Origin: Aurifilum marmelostoma
Lineage: Eukaryota > Ascomycota > Sordariomycetes > Diaporthales > Cryphonectriaceae
Assembly: GCA_027559495.1 (NCBI GenBank)
Contig: JAMXSV010000004.1
Span: 2,717,001-2,781,000 of the forward strand
DNA length: 64,000 bases
Reading direction: 5' to 3'
In this document: one piece after another, positions 24,306 through 35,534 of the stretch
How positions within the stretch are numbered: position 1 is the stretch's first letter
Layout of the letters: every line of letters starts with the position of its first letter
Notes under the pieces: generated by a model
What the model saw: the letters and a program-made list of their open reading frames with translations, nothing else
Told to the model about the DNA's origin: nothing
Database searches by the model: none
Program-made: the position numbers and the translations under genes

Positions 24306-25343
24306 TTATTTCCAAAGACTCGCATAGATGACCCTCTCGCCCACGAAAGAGTTCCTCGAGTGCAAGGTTACCCAGTTATCCACTATCAACACATCTCCAC
24401 GCTCCCACGAAAAGGACACGGCCAGCTCGTTCATGATGTCAAGACACCTGCTCATGACATTGGCATCCATGGCGCCGCCATCCCCAAACACCACGGCCTT
24501 TCGCGGATCATTCCGCCTGTCTTTCCATCCCGTGAATGCCGCCACGATGCTGTTGAACCACGACGTCTTGCCCGTGCGCGGATCCTTTTTGGTAGCAGGT
24601 ATCACCGCCGTCGTCGTCCTCAGCATGTCTCCCTCCAGCCACTCGACCTCCATGCCCATCCCCCTGGCCACACGCTCTGCCTCCTTCTTGGTCCTGGCGG
24701 CAAATGTCGACTTCCACCCCCGCCGATGGCACTGGACGGGTCATCCTCTCTGGAGAGCACGCGCACATACCTCACGCCCTTGTCCTCCAGCTCCTGCACG
24801 AAGTCCGGGAGCTCTGATCTGATGCGCTCGTACACCAGGTTCGACAGCACGATCGGCGTCTCCCCCTCCCTCGAGGGGCGCCTTCATGCAGTAGAAGAAC
24901 AGGGTGCCAGGGTGCGTCCTGCTCTGCGCCATCTCGTGATGGAAAGGGATCAGCTGATCCGCAGGTGACTCGTTGGCCGTGAACACGGAGCCCGTGATGG
25001 CCGTCCGTGGAGCCGCACCGCCCACATAAGGGAAGTCGGCGAGTCCGAGCGCCTTGCAGACGGCATCAAAATCTGCAGGCGTCGAGATGGGCGGGCAAAA
25101 CCCTCGCAGGAGGATGGCGCCGTGGTTTTGGGCCAGCTGGACAAGTTTGTTCTGGTTGCGCGATATCCAGTCGACGACGGCGCCGGTGTGGGTGAAGGCT
25201 GTGGTCTGCGTCTCGGGCTCGGGCGAGCCCGGGGTCAGGACGAGCGGGAAGTCGAGCTTGGCTCCATCGACCGTGAAGTGCTTCTGCGCCGGAATGGAGC
25301 CGACAGCGGCCGGTGCGAGCTCCGGTGTGGGGGAAGAAGACAT
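24306..25343 (-). CDS. TauD/TfdA-family Fe(II)/2-oxoglutarate dioxygenase (two compensating frameshifts)
   Basis: 345-residue, single-exon member of the fungal TauD/TfdA family (clavaminate synthase-like fold), which hydroxylates small molecules using Fe(II) and 2-oxoglutarate. The N-terminal part reads AKLDFPLVLTPGSPEP, NHGAILLRGF and IPFHHEMAQSRTHPGTLFFY, where His-X-Glu supplies two metal ligands. The C-terminal part has KTSWFNSIVAAFTGWKD, FGDGGAMD and DNWVTLHSRNSF, which carries the distal His ligand. The middle (TPIVLSNLVYERIRSELPDF, GVRYVRVL, DDPSSAIG) is in a different frame. One base too many in the C5 run at 24862-24866 and one base too few beside the C5 run at 24717-24721 explain this exactly, and the outer parts share one frame. 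Either assembly error or a damaged gene; I favour error. The substrate is unknown. It is divergent from the glycosyltransferase-like gene, 1.2 kb away. Confidence 0.85.
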
Positions 25344-26334
25344 AGATAGCGAATGCGTTTAGGCCGGGAGAAGAGAGTACGTCTCTGCCAGGTGAGTGCT
25401 TGCTGAGTTATTGCTATTGTGAAACAAACCTCGTCCTGGCACCGTAGACTCTTGCTAAGGATGTTTGTGATGTTACGTGCTTGTCTGAGAATTCCATTAA
25501 AGAAAAGAGAGACATTTGTTTAAATTACCAGCCGAGTTTTACTGGATAGCGTGATGGCAGGGACAATTCCACACAGAGATCTGCCGTGCAGCTCTCAACG
25601 TCCCCGAATTGCGCCATCGCCCATGCCAAGTACCGACATTTACTCCGGTGAGAAGTACTAGGCTTGTTCCCAAGCAGTACAGTATGGTGCAGTGTGAGAG
25701 TCAGTAATATTCATAGTCATCACCTGGCTATTAATTGCCTAGTACATCAGACAGACTTTGGGTATTATTCTTATACGCTTCCTGTTCTGTTTACAGTAAT
25801 TAGTACCCGGTCTGTTGACAACACAGAAGTCACCCAAACCAGACGAGAAATTGTTCTCCAAAGATCGATAGAATGATCAATCAATCTAACCAAAATATAT
25901 CAGGCGACTCTTCTAATGATGTGATGACTTTGCGAGTCGCTGCTGGGAGGCCTGGAATCATGCAGCGCGGCGTATCTGAGTCCTGACTGGCACGCGAAAT
26001 GGATTTTCACCCCATATCGTAAACGGTTATATTGCCTCATTAACGTGCTCGCGGTCGGCTGGCAAATGTCTCACTTTTTTGAGAGGCGGTTCACGCCCTT
26101 ACACCATGCCACGCCGCGTCCCACCGCGCTCCAGACGGCATTCCTAAGGATATCGCCCCCCCTGCATTGGTATCTATCTAGTTGCGCACGCAAGGGACTG
26201 GCTGACTTGCTGAGAACGGACGAATAAGACTTTCACCGTCCCCCTTCTTCTCCCTGCCCGTTGATGTGGGAACTTTTGTTCCTTTTTTGCCAATTGCTTT
26301 ACACAAAGACTTACACAGATACACAGATACACAG

Positions 26335-26369
<35 letters not shown>

Positions 26370-26540
26370 TACACACACACACACATACATACATACATCC
26401 TCTCTCTCTCTCTCTATCATAATCATCATCAGCAGCAGCACCACCACCACCACCACCACCATCATAATAATTAATTGTCCTTCCCTTCTCTACATGGTGG
26501 TAGGACCTCAAGGTTCCTCCTCCTGCTCCTCTCACCAAAC
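25344..26540. promoter_or_regulatory. Divergent intergenic region, dioxygenase / glycosyltransferase-like gene
   Basis: 1.2 kb between two start codons pointing apart, so it should hold both promoters. It is AT-rich in its left half. A CA tract at about 26322-26396, then CT, and a CAC/CAT tract to about 26465, form a pyrimidine/C-rich leader just before the right-hand gene. No gene seen. Confidence 0.55.
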
Positions 26541-27807
26541 ATGGCGGTCCAGCTGACGACCACCGGCTCGTCTTCCAAGCAGTCTGCGACCCGCTGGAGG
26601 GGGATACTACTGTCGACCATCCTGGTGGCGTTTCTGTTTGTCGGCATGTACAGCCAGCCCCTCCTCTTCGACGAGGAAGGCCGGGACCAGAAGCCCATAT
26701 CAAAAAAGCTGCACACCAACCAGGCCATCTTTGACCCGGGCCACGGGCGCGACCGGCCCCTGGTCCTGTACGCCTACGCCGAGTCCGAGAACGCCCGGGA
26801 GAACCTCGAGTTCTTTGTCAAGCGGGGCCTGCACGCGCGCGCCGACTTCATCTTCATCTTCAACGGCGAGACGGACGCCGTCGACATGGTCCCCACCAAC
26901 CTGGAGAACATCAAGATCGTCAAGCGGGACAACACCTGCTATGACATTGGCGCCTTTGGCCAGGTCCTGGCAGAGGATGGGCTGTGGATGAAGTACAAGC
27001 GCTTCATCACCCTCAACGCCAGCCTCCGCGGGCCGTTTCTGCCCGTCTGGAGTGATGAGTGCTGGACGGATGCCTTTTTGAACAAGCTCTCGGACACGGT
27101 CAAGGTGAGTAGTTATGAGAGATAAGAACGGAGAGTTGGGCAAAGAGGTTTTGTTGAGTTTTGCTAACATTTGCCGCCAGCTTGTCGGCCTTACGTACCA
27201 CTGCGTTCCCAGCCCTCACGTGCAGTCCATGCTTCTCGCCACAGACCGAGTCGGCATGAAGATATTACTGGACCCGGCCTTTGCGTACTCGGTGCCTCTT
27301 GACACCCCTCCATGGGGCGGCGCAGAATTGCCAGTCGGATACTCGGTCTGCTACAGCAACTATGCCCAGGCGGTAAGTTTTGAGTGTTTTTTTCTCTTTC
27401 GTCCTCTTTTCTTTGGACAGCATCACCCAGCTTAAACCCCATCCCACCCACCCGCGCCCTTTTATCTACTCTGTCGTACATGAAAACCAACAACTAACTT
27501 CTGCTTCTCACTCCAGGTCCACGCCGAGATAGGCATGGCCCGCCTCATCCGGTCGCAGGGCTTCGAGGTGGACGTGATGCTGACCTCGGTGCACGCCTAC
27601 ACGCCCAAGGAGTACTGCGAGATCCTGGGCCCCCAGTCGGACCACCTCGGCGCAGGCAACTACTTTGGGTCCAACGTGCACCCGTACGAGCTCATCTTTG
27701 CAAAGGCGAACCGCGGCATCGACGATGCCCTGCTGAACCACCTTACCGAGTGGCACTATACCATGAACGAGACGAGCTGGGACAAGTGCGGGCGGGACAG
27801 GCCATGA
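26541..27807 (+). CDS. Type II membrane glycosyltransferase-like protein
   Basis: 348 residues in three exons: 26541-27104, 27181-27372 and 27517-27807. Both introns have GTGAGT/GTAAGT donors and pyrimidine-CAG acceptors. The ATG sits in a good context (ccaaacATGg). A short cytoplasmic N-terminus is followed by one membrane anchor (GILLSTILVAFLFVGMY, residues about 20-38), so the rest should lie in the Golgi or ER lumen. The lumenal domain has LVLYAYAESENARENLEFFV, then RADFIFIFNG, DNTCYDIGAFGQVL, KRFITLNASLRGPFLP, HVQSMLLATDRVGMKIL and GSNVHPYELIFAKANR. The asparagine/DIG segment and general order recall the rhamnan-synthesis F type of glycosyltransferase; that is my inference. The family is widespread in filamentous fungi but uncharacterised. 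An upstream in-frame ATG at 26475 is less likely. Confidence 0.8.
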
Positions 27808-28614
27808 TGAGAAGAAGGGATAAACACACACACACAAAAGAGGGCTTGAATTAAAGGGGTTGTAATAGTTGGGATGGGGTTTCTATGGTCAATACCAGCG
27901 GTTTGTTGATGAGCTTGGGGAGGTTACCATTTTTTTTTCATGTGTATTATTCTCTGGCCTCTTTCTATATTATACATATTTACATAGCGTTGGGATTATT
28001 CTCATAATAGACGAACCATCTCGTGATTATTATGAACATTGCGGAGAAATAGTCGGATTGTCTCATAGAAAAAAGCCTGCCAAAAACACCACTATAATTT
28101 TGAAGGCATTCCTAAGAAGAGGTACAGTGAGATCGCCTCCCTTGGTTTAGATAGACCTGATGGTCGATGAACCAAAAAAAAATCCACTTTTATATTGTAC
28201 TAAAGTAGCAGAGCCTGAGGCCCTTGTGTGTCGCTGCGGTGGAGGAGAGGAGAAGAGGAGCTGCGGCGCAGCATGTGTGGGAGGGTAAGGTGACCACCAC
28301 CGGCAGCTCTTGGCTCAGCCACAAGCAAGGTGTCGGGCTACACAGTACGGTACTGTAATTTAAGTAGTACGTTTAGGCTGTTTTGCGGATTTGCGCAAAA
28401 CCGTATTTATGAACAAAGTAAGAGAGCCTGCTTACATACTTGTACGGTGGTATGTCAGTCAGCAGTCATTATATCCCCCCATCACACAAGATCTAATTGA
28501 TCTTGTCCTGAATGTCTTTCCTTTGCCCCTCCGCCATGGGACAGAGAACAGTCTGAAAAAGGCCATCGTCCCTCTTGCGTTCATGTGCCACAGCAACACA
28601 GCAAACAAAAAAAC
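27808..28614. other. Spacer, 0.8 kb, no gene seen
   Basis: 3' UTR of the glycosyltransferase-like gene followed by the promoter of the C2H2-like gene. AT-rich, with no frame of coding character. Confidence 0.6.
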
Positions 28615-31175
28615 ATGGCAGACGTATCATACGGCGGGTTCGCGCCCCGTCGCAGCCAGGGCATCATAGGGAGGTCGCTCTCCTTCTGCACCGGCCGGAA
28701 CATGCCCTGGCGACCAACCACAGCCTCGCCCGTCGACATCCCAGGCGCATCCCCGCCCAAGCCGTCCTCGGCGAGGCGGTGTCTCCTGTCCGCCTCGGTG
28801 CCCGAGAGCACAGATGCCGTCCTCTCCAGGTCCATCCTCGAGCAGTGCCGCGTGGCCGACAGGGCCTGCGACATCAGCCCGCGGTCCAGCCTCAAGGAGT
28901 GCGGGAGCTGGGCGTCGCGGACCTGCTCGGAGGCGGCGGGGGGAGCAGCAGCGCCACGCCGTGGTCGACCTGGAAGCCGTCCTCGGGTTCATCCAAGGGA
29001 TCGGGAGGAGGATCAGGAGGAGGAGGAGGAGGAGGAGCGGCGGGGGCGCGGAGTCTGGGGCAGAGCTCCTGCGGGAGCCACATGGCCTCGGCCAGCGTGA
29101 AGACGGAGTTTGCGAAGCGCCGGGAGCCTCGGAAGCAGGCCGGGGGGCATATCTCGGCCTTGTCGATTGCGCTTCGGGGGCTGAGCAGCAGCAGCGCAGT
29201 GGGCGCTTCTGAGCGGCAGCGGGAACAGCGTGAGTACATATCGTCGCGCTTCGATTGATTAGTGATGCTTTGGCTAATCACACATAAATCAGAGGACAAG
29301 GAGACCAGAGAGCGGATCGCCGCAGCTGAAGTACAAGACAGCGTGGTTGGTTTGATCCCGGACAAAAGAGCGGCCCCGACTGTTCGCAATGATGGTGAGG
29401 CTGGACAGCCAGTCTCGATATCGGAGACAAGACGTACCGCGGACTCGAACACGGCCGAGCTTTCGCCGACGACATCGCTCACGAGCTCGAGCACCACGAC
29501 AGACGCGACGTCCTCCTGCTCCTCCGCCTCATCAGTCGGTTTCGGCTCACGAGAGGAGCAGATCCGGTCCCTCCTGGACCGGCTGATGGCGTACTTCTTC
29601 ACTGCTGTCCTCGTGCACAGCGATCTGCAGGACGGTACTGGGGCCTTCATGTGCACCACTCCATCGTCATCCAGGTCCTCTGTGCCAAGCAGGTCGTCCG
29701 AGCACATGGGAGGGGCATCAGCAGCAGGGCACAGGGCAGATGCTAAGCGCGGCGGGAAACGGCGTGCAAGCCGCAATGGCGGTGGAGGCGGCGACAGCGG
29801 CGATTCCGACTCGGACGGGGAGGACTCAAAGAGGCCGAAACTGAAGAGACGCAAGGATGGCGAGGAGGCGCAGGTCAAAAGGCTCGCCTGTCCTTTTTTC
29901 AAGCGGAACCCGCGTCGGTACCAGGAAGAGCGGTCGTGTGTCGGGCCCGGATGGAAGACCGTCCACCGTCTGAAGTGAGTTCTGTTTGTGGATTGTTTTC
30001 TTCTCTGCTCTCTGCTTTTGACTCTACCGCCATACAAGACATTGGCGAACAGTATAAACACCGACTGACCCGGGAACAGAGAGCATATATACCGCTGCCA
30101 TACACTACCGGTCCACTGTCTCCGGTGCCATGAGATCTTCCACAGCGAGGATCTCCTCCGAGAGCATTCCTTGTCGGAAACGCCTTGCCAGAAGCGCCTC
30201 ACAGCACCGTCAGCCGAGCCTACTCTGGAGGGCATAGGCTTGTCACAAGAGAGACGGCTCAGGAGCCGAAAGAGATCAGACAAGACGGAAGAGGAGAAGT
30301 GGGAGGAGGTGTACAGGATCTGCTTCCCGGATGATCTCACCCTGCCTACTCCCTGTAAGCCAGTCCAGTCCCAGCTGCCAAGCTTACATGTCGCTCCTGG
30401 AATCAGTATGAAGAGCTAGGCATACTAATCAATCGTAACCACCCCAACACCAGACTACGAGCTCCCGACCCCGGCAGAGAGCCCAGCAGCCAACAAACCC
30501 TCGGAACTCGCGCGCTACGAGGAGTACGTCCGCAGCGAGCTCCCGAGGAGAGTCAGGTCCGAGCTGGAGAAGCGGATCGAGCGGGAGCTGATCCCCATCG
30601 AGGAGAACCTCAAGGGCCAGCTCGTCGAGATCGTGCGCGACCTGCAGCTGAAGCTGCTGGAGGAGTTCAAGGGGCCGCCGCTGCCGGCGGGGGACCACCG
30701 CCACTGCCCACCACAACCGCTCCAGACGCCGGACGAGCTGCCGAGTGGGGAGGGCTCGTGGGCTGTGGTGCCGAGCCTTGTCCAGGGCCATGATCGCTCT
30801 CTGGTGCAGCAGACCTCGGATGATGACTTTGCGCTGGGCGAGGTACCTCCAATTACCTCTTCGTCGGTGAACCAGCCACAGCTGGATATTTCTACGTACC
30901 CATGCTCACAGAGAGGCTTTGGCGGCGACGAGTGGGCGACCTCGGACGGCCTGATGTTTGGGTTTGCAACAGATGATGCCCAAGATTGGAGCGGGATAGC
31001 ATGGGCAGATACCGACCACAGCTCGGCACAAAAGATATCGAGCTCGGCGGCGGACATCAGCTTGGTCAGTAGTAGTGGTGGTGGTAGGGGTATCGATGGG
31101 GCCAGTGGCATGATCTTCACGGGGCCAGGTCGGCAGCACCTCGCCGGACCGTACCTCCAGGATTACCGCATATAG
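28615..31175 (+). CDS. C2H2-like nuclear protein of a fungal family (CPFFKRNP type); N-terminal exon uncertain
   Basis: Exons: 28615-29229 (internally problematic), 29293-29974, 30080-30354 and 30454-31175, with phases consistent from 29229 onward. The diagnostic block straddles exons 2-3: KRLACPFFKRNPRRYQEERS, GPGWKTVHRLKEHIYRCHTL and VHCLRCHEIFHSEDLLREHS. It gives a Cys..Cys-His..His finger followed by Cys..Cys..His..His. Next come EEKWEEVYRICFPDD and ELPTP, also typical of this family, a charged coiled-coil-like stretch (EKRIERELIPIEENLKGQL) and a Ser-rich tail. Before the finger is a basic KRPKLKRRKDGEE nuclear-signal-like run. Its function is unknown; DNA or RNA binding is inferred. Exon 1 opens in one frame (MADVSYGGFAPRRSQGIIGR) but must end in another. 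Either a 47-bp intron (28899-28945) or extra bases at G runs 28938-28943 and about 29043 would explain it. Confidence 0.75.
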
Positions 31176-31371
31176 GGGTTCTGCTTTGAGGATCATCTCG
31201 CAACCTTCATCATACATCAGCTTGAGAGGCTTGTGCAGATGTTCGCGTACAATAATATTGTAAAGGGTGTTGTTTGTTGATGGCTGCATGACATTCCAAG
31301 TGCCGCAGCTACGTAAGTCAGGATAGCTTCTCCTCGAAGGCCAAACTTGGGTGACCCAGACATGGCCCAGC

Positions 31372-31651
31372 TCACAGTCCCTCCTTTGTCAGGGCCTCCT
31401 CCACCGTCGTCCCCGTCAGCCTCTGGAAGACATCCTTGTACTTGTCCAGCGTGGCCTGCCTGACCTCATCGGGAAGGCTGACACCCTGCTTGCCCTTGAG
31501 CCCCTCGCTCGTCAGCCAGTTGCGGATGATCTGCTTGTCGAAGCTCTGCTGGTCCCTGCCGACCTCGTACTGGTCGGCAGGCCACATGCGGCTCGAGTCG
31601 GGCGTCAGGCACTCGTCCACGAGCACGACCTCGCCCGTGGCCTCGTCGAGG

Positions 31652-31683
<32 letters not shown>

Positions 31684-32307
31684 GCCCCTCTCGCGGGCGT
31701 GCGCGGCGCCGGCCTGGAAGACGGCCAGGGCCAGCTCCTCGATGCGCCTGGCGTGGTCGGGGTTCCCGATGATCTCGGCGGCCCTCTGCGGGGTGATGTT
31801 CTCGTCGTGCTGGCCGTACTCGGCCTTGGTGCTGGGCGTGTAGATGGCGCCCTGTGGGAGGGCCTCGCACTGGCGCAGGCCCTGGGGCATCTGCATGCCG
31901 TGGACCGTGCCGTGGGTCTTGTACTCGTTCCAGGCCGAACCCGCCAGGTAGCCGCGCACGATGGCCTCGACGGGGAAGATCTTGAGCTTGCGCACCTGCA
32001 TGCTGCGGCCGCGGACCAGGGCGAGCTCGTCCGGGCTGAGGCGGTCGGCGGGGGGCTGGAGGGTGACGAGGTGGGTCTTGAGGCCCGGCACCTTCTGCGA
32101 CAGGAGGCGGAACCAGAAGGCGCTGATCATGGTCAGGATGGTGCCGCGGCCGGGCACGCCGTTGTCCATGATGACGTCGTAGGCAGAGGTGCGGTCTGAT
32201 GACACAAAGAGCATCGTCTCGGCGTCGAGGTCGTACAGGTCGCGCACCTTGCCCGAGGCGACCTTGGGGAGCGACTTGAGGTCGATCGACAGCACCTGTT
32301 CCGTCAT
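31372..32307 (-). CDS. ADE1: SAICAR synthetase (phosphoribosylaminoimidazole-succinocarboxamide synthase)
   Basis: 311 residues, one exon. It joins CAIR to aspartate with ATP in step seven or eight of cytosolic purine synthesis. Family signatures: GKVRDLYDL near residue 20 (ATP-binding), SSDRTSAYDVIMDNGVPGRG, FPVEAIVRGYLAGSAWNEY, ADTKFEFGL, and VLVDECLTPDSSRMWPADQY at the catalytic centre. The length matches yeast Ade1 (306). The chosen Met at 32307 starts MTEQVLSIDLKSLPKVASGK, in line with the family. An in-frame ATG at 32388 would add 27 residues. It is convergent with the C2H2-like gene, with 196 bp between the stop codons. Confidence 0.95.
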
Positions 32308-35300
32308 CTTGTGCTGTGTGACTGTCTGCTCAGGACGACGAGTTGATGGCGGTTGCAGGACGGTGGGTAAGATGCCACAGAGATGCACCTCTTTATGTGC
32401 GCTCTCGTCGGTTCAGTCGTCGAGACAGTGGCGACCCGGCTGATTGAGTGTGTCTGGAATTGCTGGTTAACTGTCTGGTGTGGTCTTCGATGGCTCATAT
32501 TTTCACACTTACCGATGTGCCTTGTTGAGTATGGAAGATCTCATACAAGCTCAGGGGATGGCTTTCTCTTTGGGGTTGGAAGATGGGAGAAGTCGAGACG
32601 AGGACTGAGTGGTGGAGAGGGCTGTGAGTCGTGAGTCTTGAGTCGTGATACAACCACACCACCTGAAAACTTTTTGCGCTGCATTTGGCAACGGCGATAG
32701 CGGAGAGTTCACCCAGTAGTTACTTAGTGGCGGCTGTAACCGCGACTGCCTTTGACATGCTTCAATTGCTATTTACTTTCGATATAAATTAACACTTCTG
32801 AATATAATTGTAAAGTGCGTAGAATTATAAGAATAGTTTATTGTGTTACGATGAATTTTTTTTTGACTGTTGAAGTAGGTGTGTGATTTGTGTAGTGGGA
32901 CCGTTCTCACATGGGAACAGTTGAATAGGCAGAGGACTGGTCAGATCCTATTATCAAATAATCCTACTGGGAATGTGAACAAGATCGAATCAACTATGAT
33001 CTGCACGTGTAGATGAGAATTCATGGCGAATTCAGGGTGTAACTGGTCCTTTGAGGAGGTTCTTGCTGTCTCTGGCTCTGTAGAAGGAGCTCTATTGGTG
33101 CTCGCTTCTTTCTTTATTTTCCATGTGGCAGAATGTATTTCCGAGTTTGTCTCGGGAGAATTGATAGATATAAAGAAGTCGAACTTAGGTGTGGGCCGAT
33201 GTCTCGATCGTGGTTGGATGGATGCTACTGCAGAGGCCCTGAGAGAGTCCTGCACTGACGGAAAGCTTGAGTGTTGCAGTCGGTCTGCAATGAAAATCTG
33301 CAAGCACCTCAAGAAGAAAATATTTTGACAAGGACAAGATTTTACAGAGCTGGTAAGAGGGCGTTGTTGAAGTTGGACGAAGTCGCGCTGGGCTAATTAC
33401 AGCATCAGACTCCGAGCCACATACACAAGACTTGCTGTAATATCACAGGCCATTTAGTGAGTACCGGCAGTGTGGACAGGTCGCCAGGGCTCGATCTGCC
33501 TGCCACCCAAAGAATTGTGCAAGACTGCCTGTCCTGCGTGACGAGTACGTACGGCAGACAAAAGGTATGAGTTGTCGATTCTCCCTTGCTTGCACATGAT
33601 TAATGAGGATTCCTGCTTCCCAGCCACGTGCAAAGCGGGCAACATGTACCTCTAGCAATCTCGGTCAGAGCAAATTTTCATTTCGCACGACGTCAATTTC
33701 TGGCAGGTGGTATTTTGCACCAGATGTGATGTGTTGCATCTGTCTGGTAATGACTCCTGAGCTGTCACCCATTGCGTGAGTGACATGTAACCAAGTTTTA
33801 TCACGACAATATTTTATCACCTGGGTGGTGGGGATTGATACGCCCCTGATGGCGGGAGGTGGCCACTGGAACTGGCTCGTCATGCCACGCACGAGAGGTT
33901 TAATGAGCCGGTCGTGCCGGTGAGGCTACAGACAGAAGAACGGGTGGTTGAGGGAGTCTGGCAGTCTGACAACGTGGTCGATCCGGCTAACACGGCAGCT
34001 ATGAAGGTAGATCGACGTGCTCTAGAGGTATGAAGGAGAGACATGTGATATTGGCCGCTGAGACAAGGCAGTAAGTAACGAGTAAAGAATGAGGGATCCC
34101 GGGGGCTGAGCTCGTTTAGACGCCTGTCGGCCTGTAGTGCAACAATTTATGCACGTTTTTGTGCGCCACAGTCAGAGTAACTGGGCGAGACAGGTACGGC
34201 TAGAACGTCACAGCCAGAAAATGAATTGATGGTTATACCCTCAATGAGAAGACTCTTGGTCACCAAACTTTCAGTGTGTGGTGTCCCATTGACTGGAATA
34301 CAGGCCGAGCCCCGGAGGTCCAGCTCCAAGGGGGCGACTTCACAGTACATAGGCTGTCAGGATAGGGAAAGAAGAAATGTGGGGGCGATGCGAATCGGGC
34401 TCCAGGGCGGGAAAGGCGCCGGGCCTCAAGCACTCACATTGTGTCTCTGCCAGGGGGACCCCTGAGCTACACGCTAAGCACTGTACTTTGCTCCTGCCTT
34501 TCTCCGCGTGGAAGGCGGAAGCCTGCAGGTGCAACCAACAAAAGCTGGTCCGCTGCTGCAGGTGCGTCCTGCAAGATGCGCGCCTGAGAATGAGAAGAGG
34601 AAAGGGCGGTTGGTGTGTGTGTGTGGCGCTGACGATCTGGCTAGAATCTTGTCCGTTGGTTGCAGCCCTGAGGGATCTTCCTTCCTCTCTCTTTCTTGTG
34701 TTGTGAATGGTCCAGCACCTGGTTACGCCGCCCCCCCCCCCCCAAACTTGTTTGGTTGGGTCTACTTCTCAATTGCACGGTTATGTTTGCCGCAGGATGA
34801 CGACAATGGAAAATATTCCCACCTGCTTGCTGCTGTGTAGCCTTCCGATGCTGACGACCTGCATGCAAAGGAGGCGCTGATCCCCTGCCTACCCCAGCGA
34901 GTTCTTTCTTCTTCTCCTTTGCCTCATCACACCCTAAAGCTCATCCCTGCAAGGCTCAAAGGGCAGAAGGAGGATGTGATGTCAGTACTTCAGCTGACCC
35001 ACCCCCATACACGCAGGAGGGCCACTCTCCAGCTGTTTTCACGATCGATCCCCGAAGTGAGAGTCGTCGAGGAGTGAGCAACTTGCTTTTTATTTGATTT
35101 TGGGAGAAATTGGTTTACCCTGGCGACTATTCCGAGACTATTTAGAATCACCAGCCCAAACTGGCCACTGCAACACAAGAGTCAACTATCGTGTGTTCCC
35201 CACCGCCAGAGACGCATTGAGAACGAAGTGTGGCTTGGGAGGGGGGAAAGACAAGAGAGAACGGAGGAGAGTATCTTGGGTGTTCTGCGCCGCCGCCACT

Positions 35301-35534
35301 CGTCTTCTCGACCTGTGTGAACTATTACACCGTCGAGCTCGAGATTAGCAGACGAACGCCACTTCACAAAATTGTGCTCCCTTTTGAGCCTCCCTGGAAA
35401 CAACGACTCGGTAAATATCTTCTCTGCGCTCAGCACGACGTAGCCGTACCAACAACAAGCAAGCACTCGGTTCTTTTCTTCTTTTTTTTTTTCAACCTGT
35501 ACCCCTCCTTATCTGGCCCTTCTTTTCGCCCAAC
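32308..35534. other. 3.2-kb spacer, no gene recognised
   Basis: Lies between the start of ADE1 and the start of the aspartic protease, so both promoters are inside. 32650-34200 is distinctly AT-rich with scattered short frames lacking codon bias. 34700-35534 is more pyrimidine-rich and ends in a CT/T-rich leader directly before the protease ATG. Nothing like a transposase, tRNA or conserved protein was seen. Confidence 0.6.

Noticed and set aside
28892..30340. 482-codon minus-strand open frame
   Set aside because: It lies antisense to the C2H2-like gene and runs across that gene's introns. Composition is Ser/Arg/Pro shadow type, and the opposite strand carries conserved motifs and good splice sites.
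31351..32199. 282-codon plus-strand frame
   Set aside because: Antisense to ADE1, whose conserved motifs are unmistakable on the minus strand.
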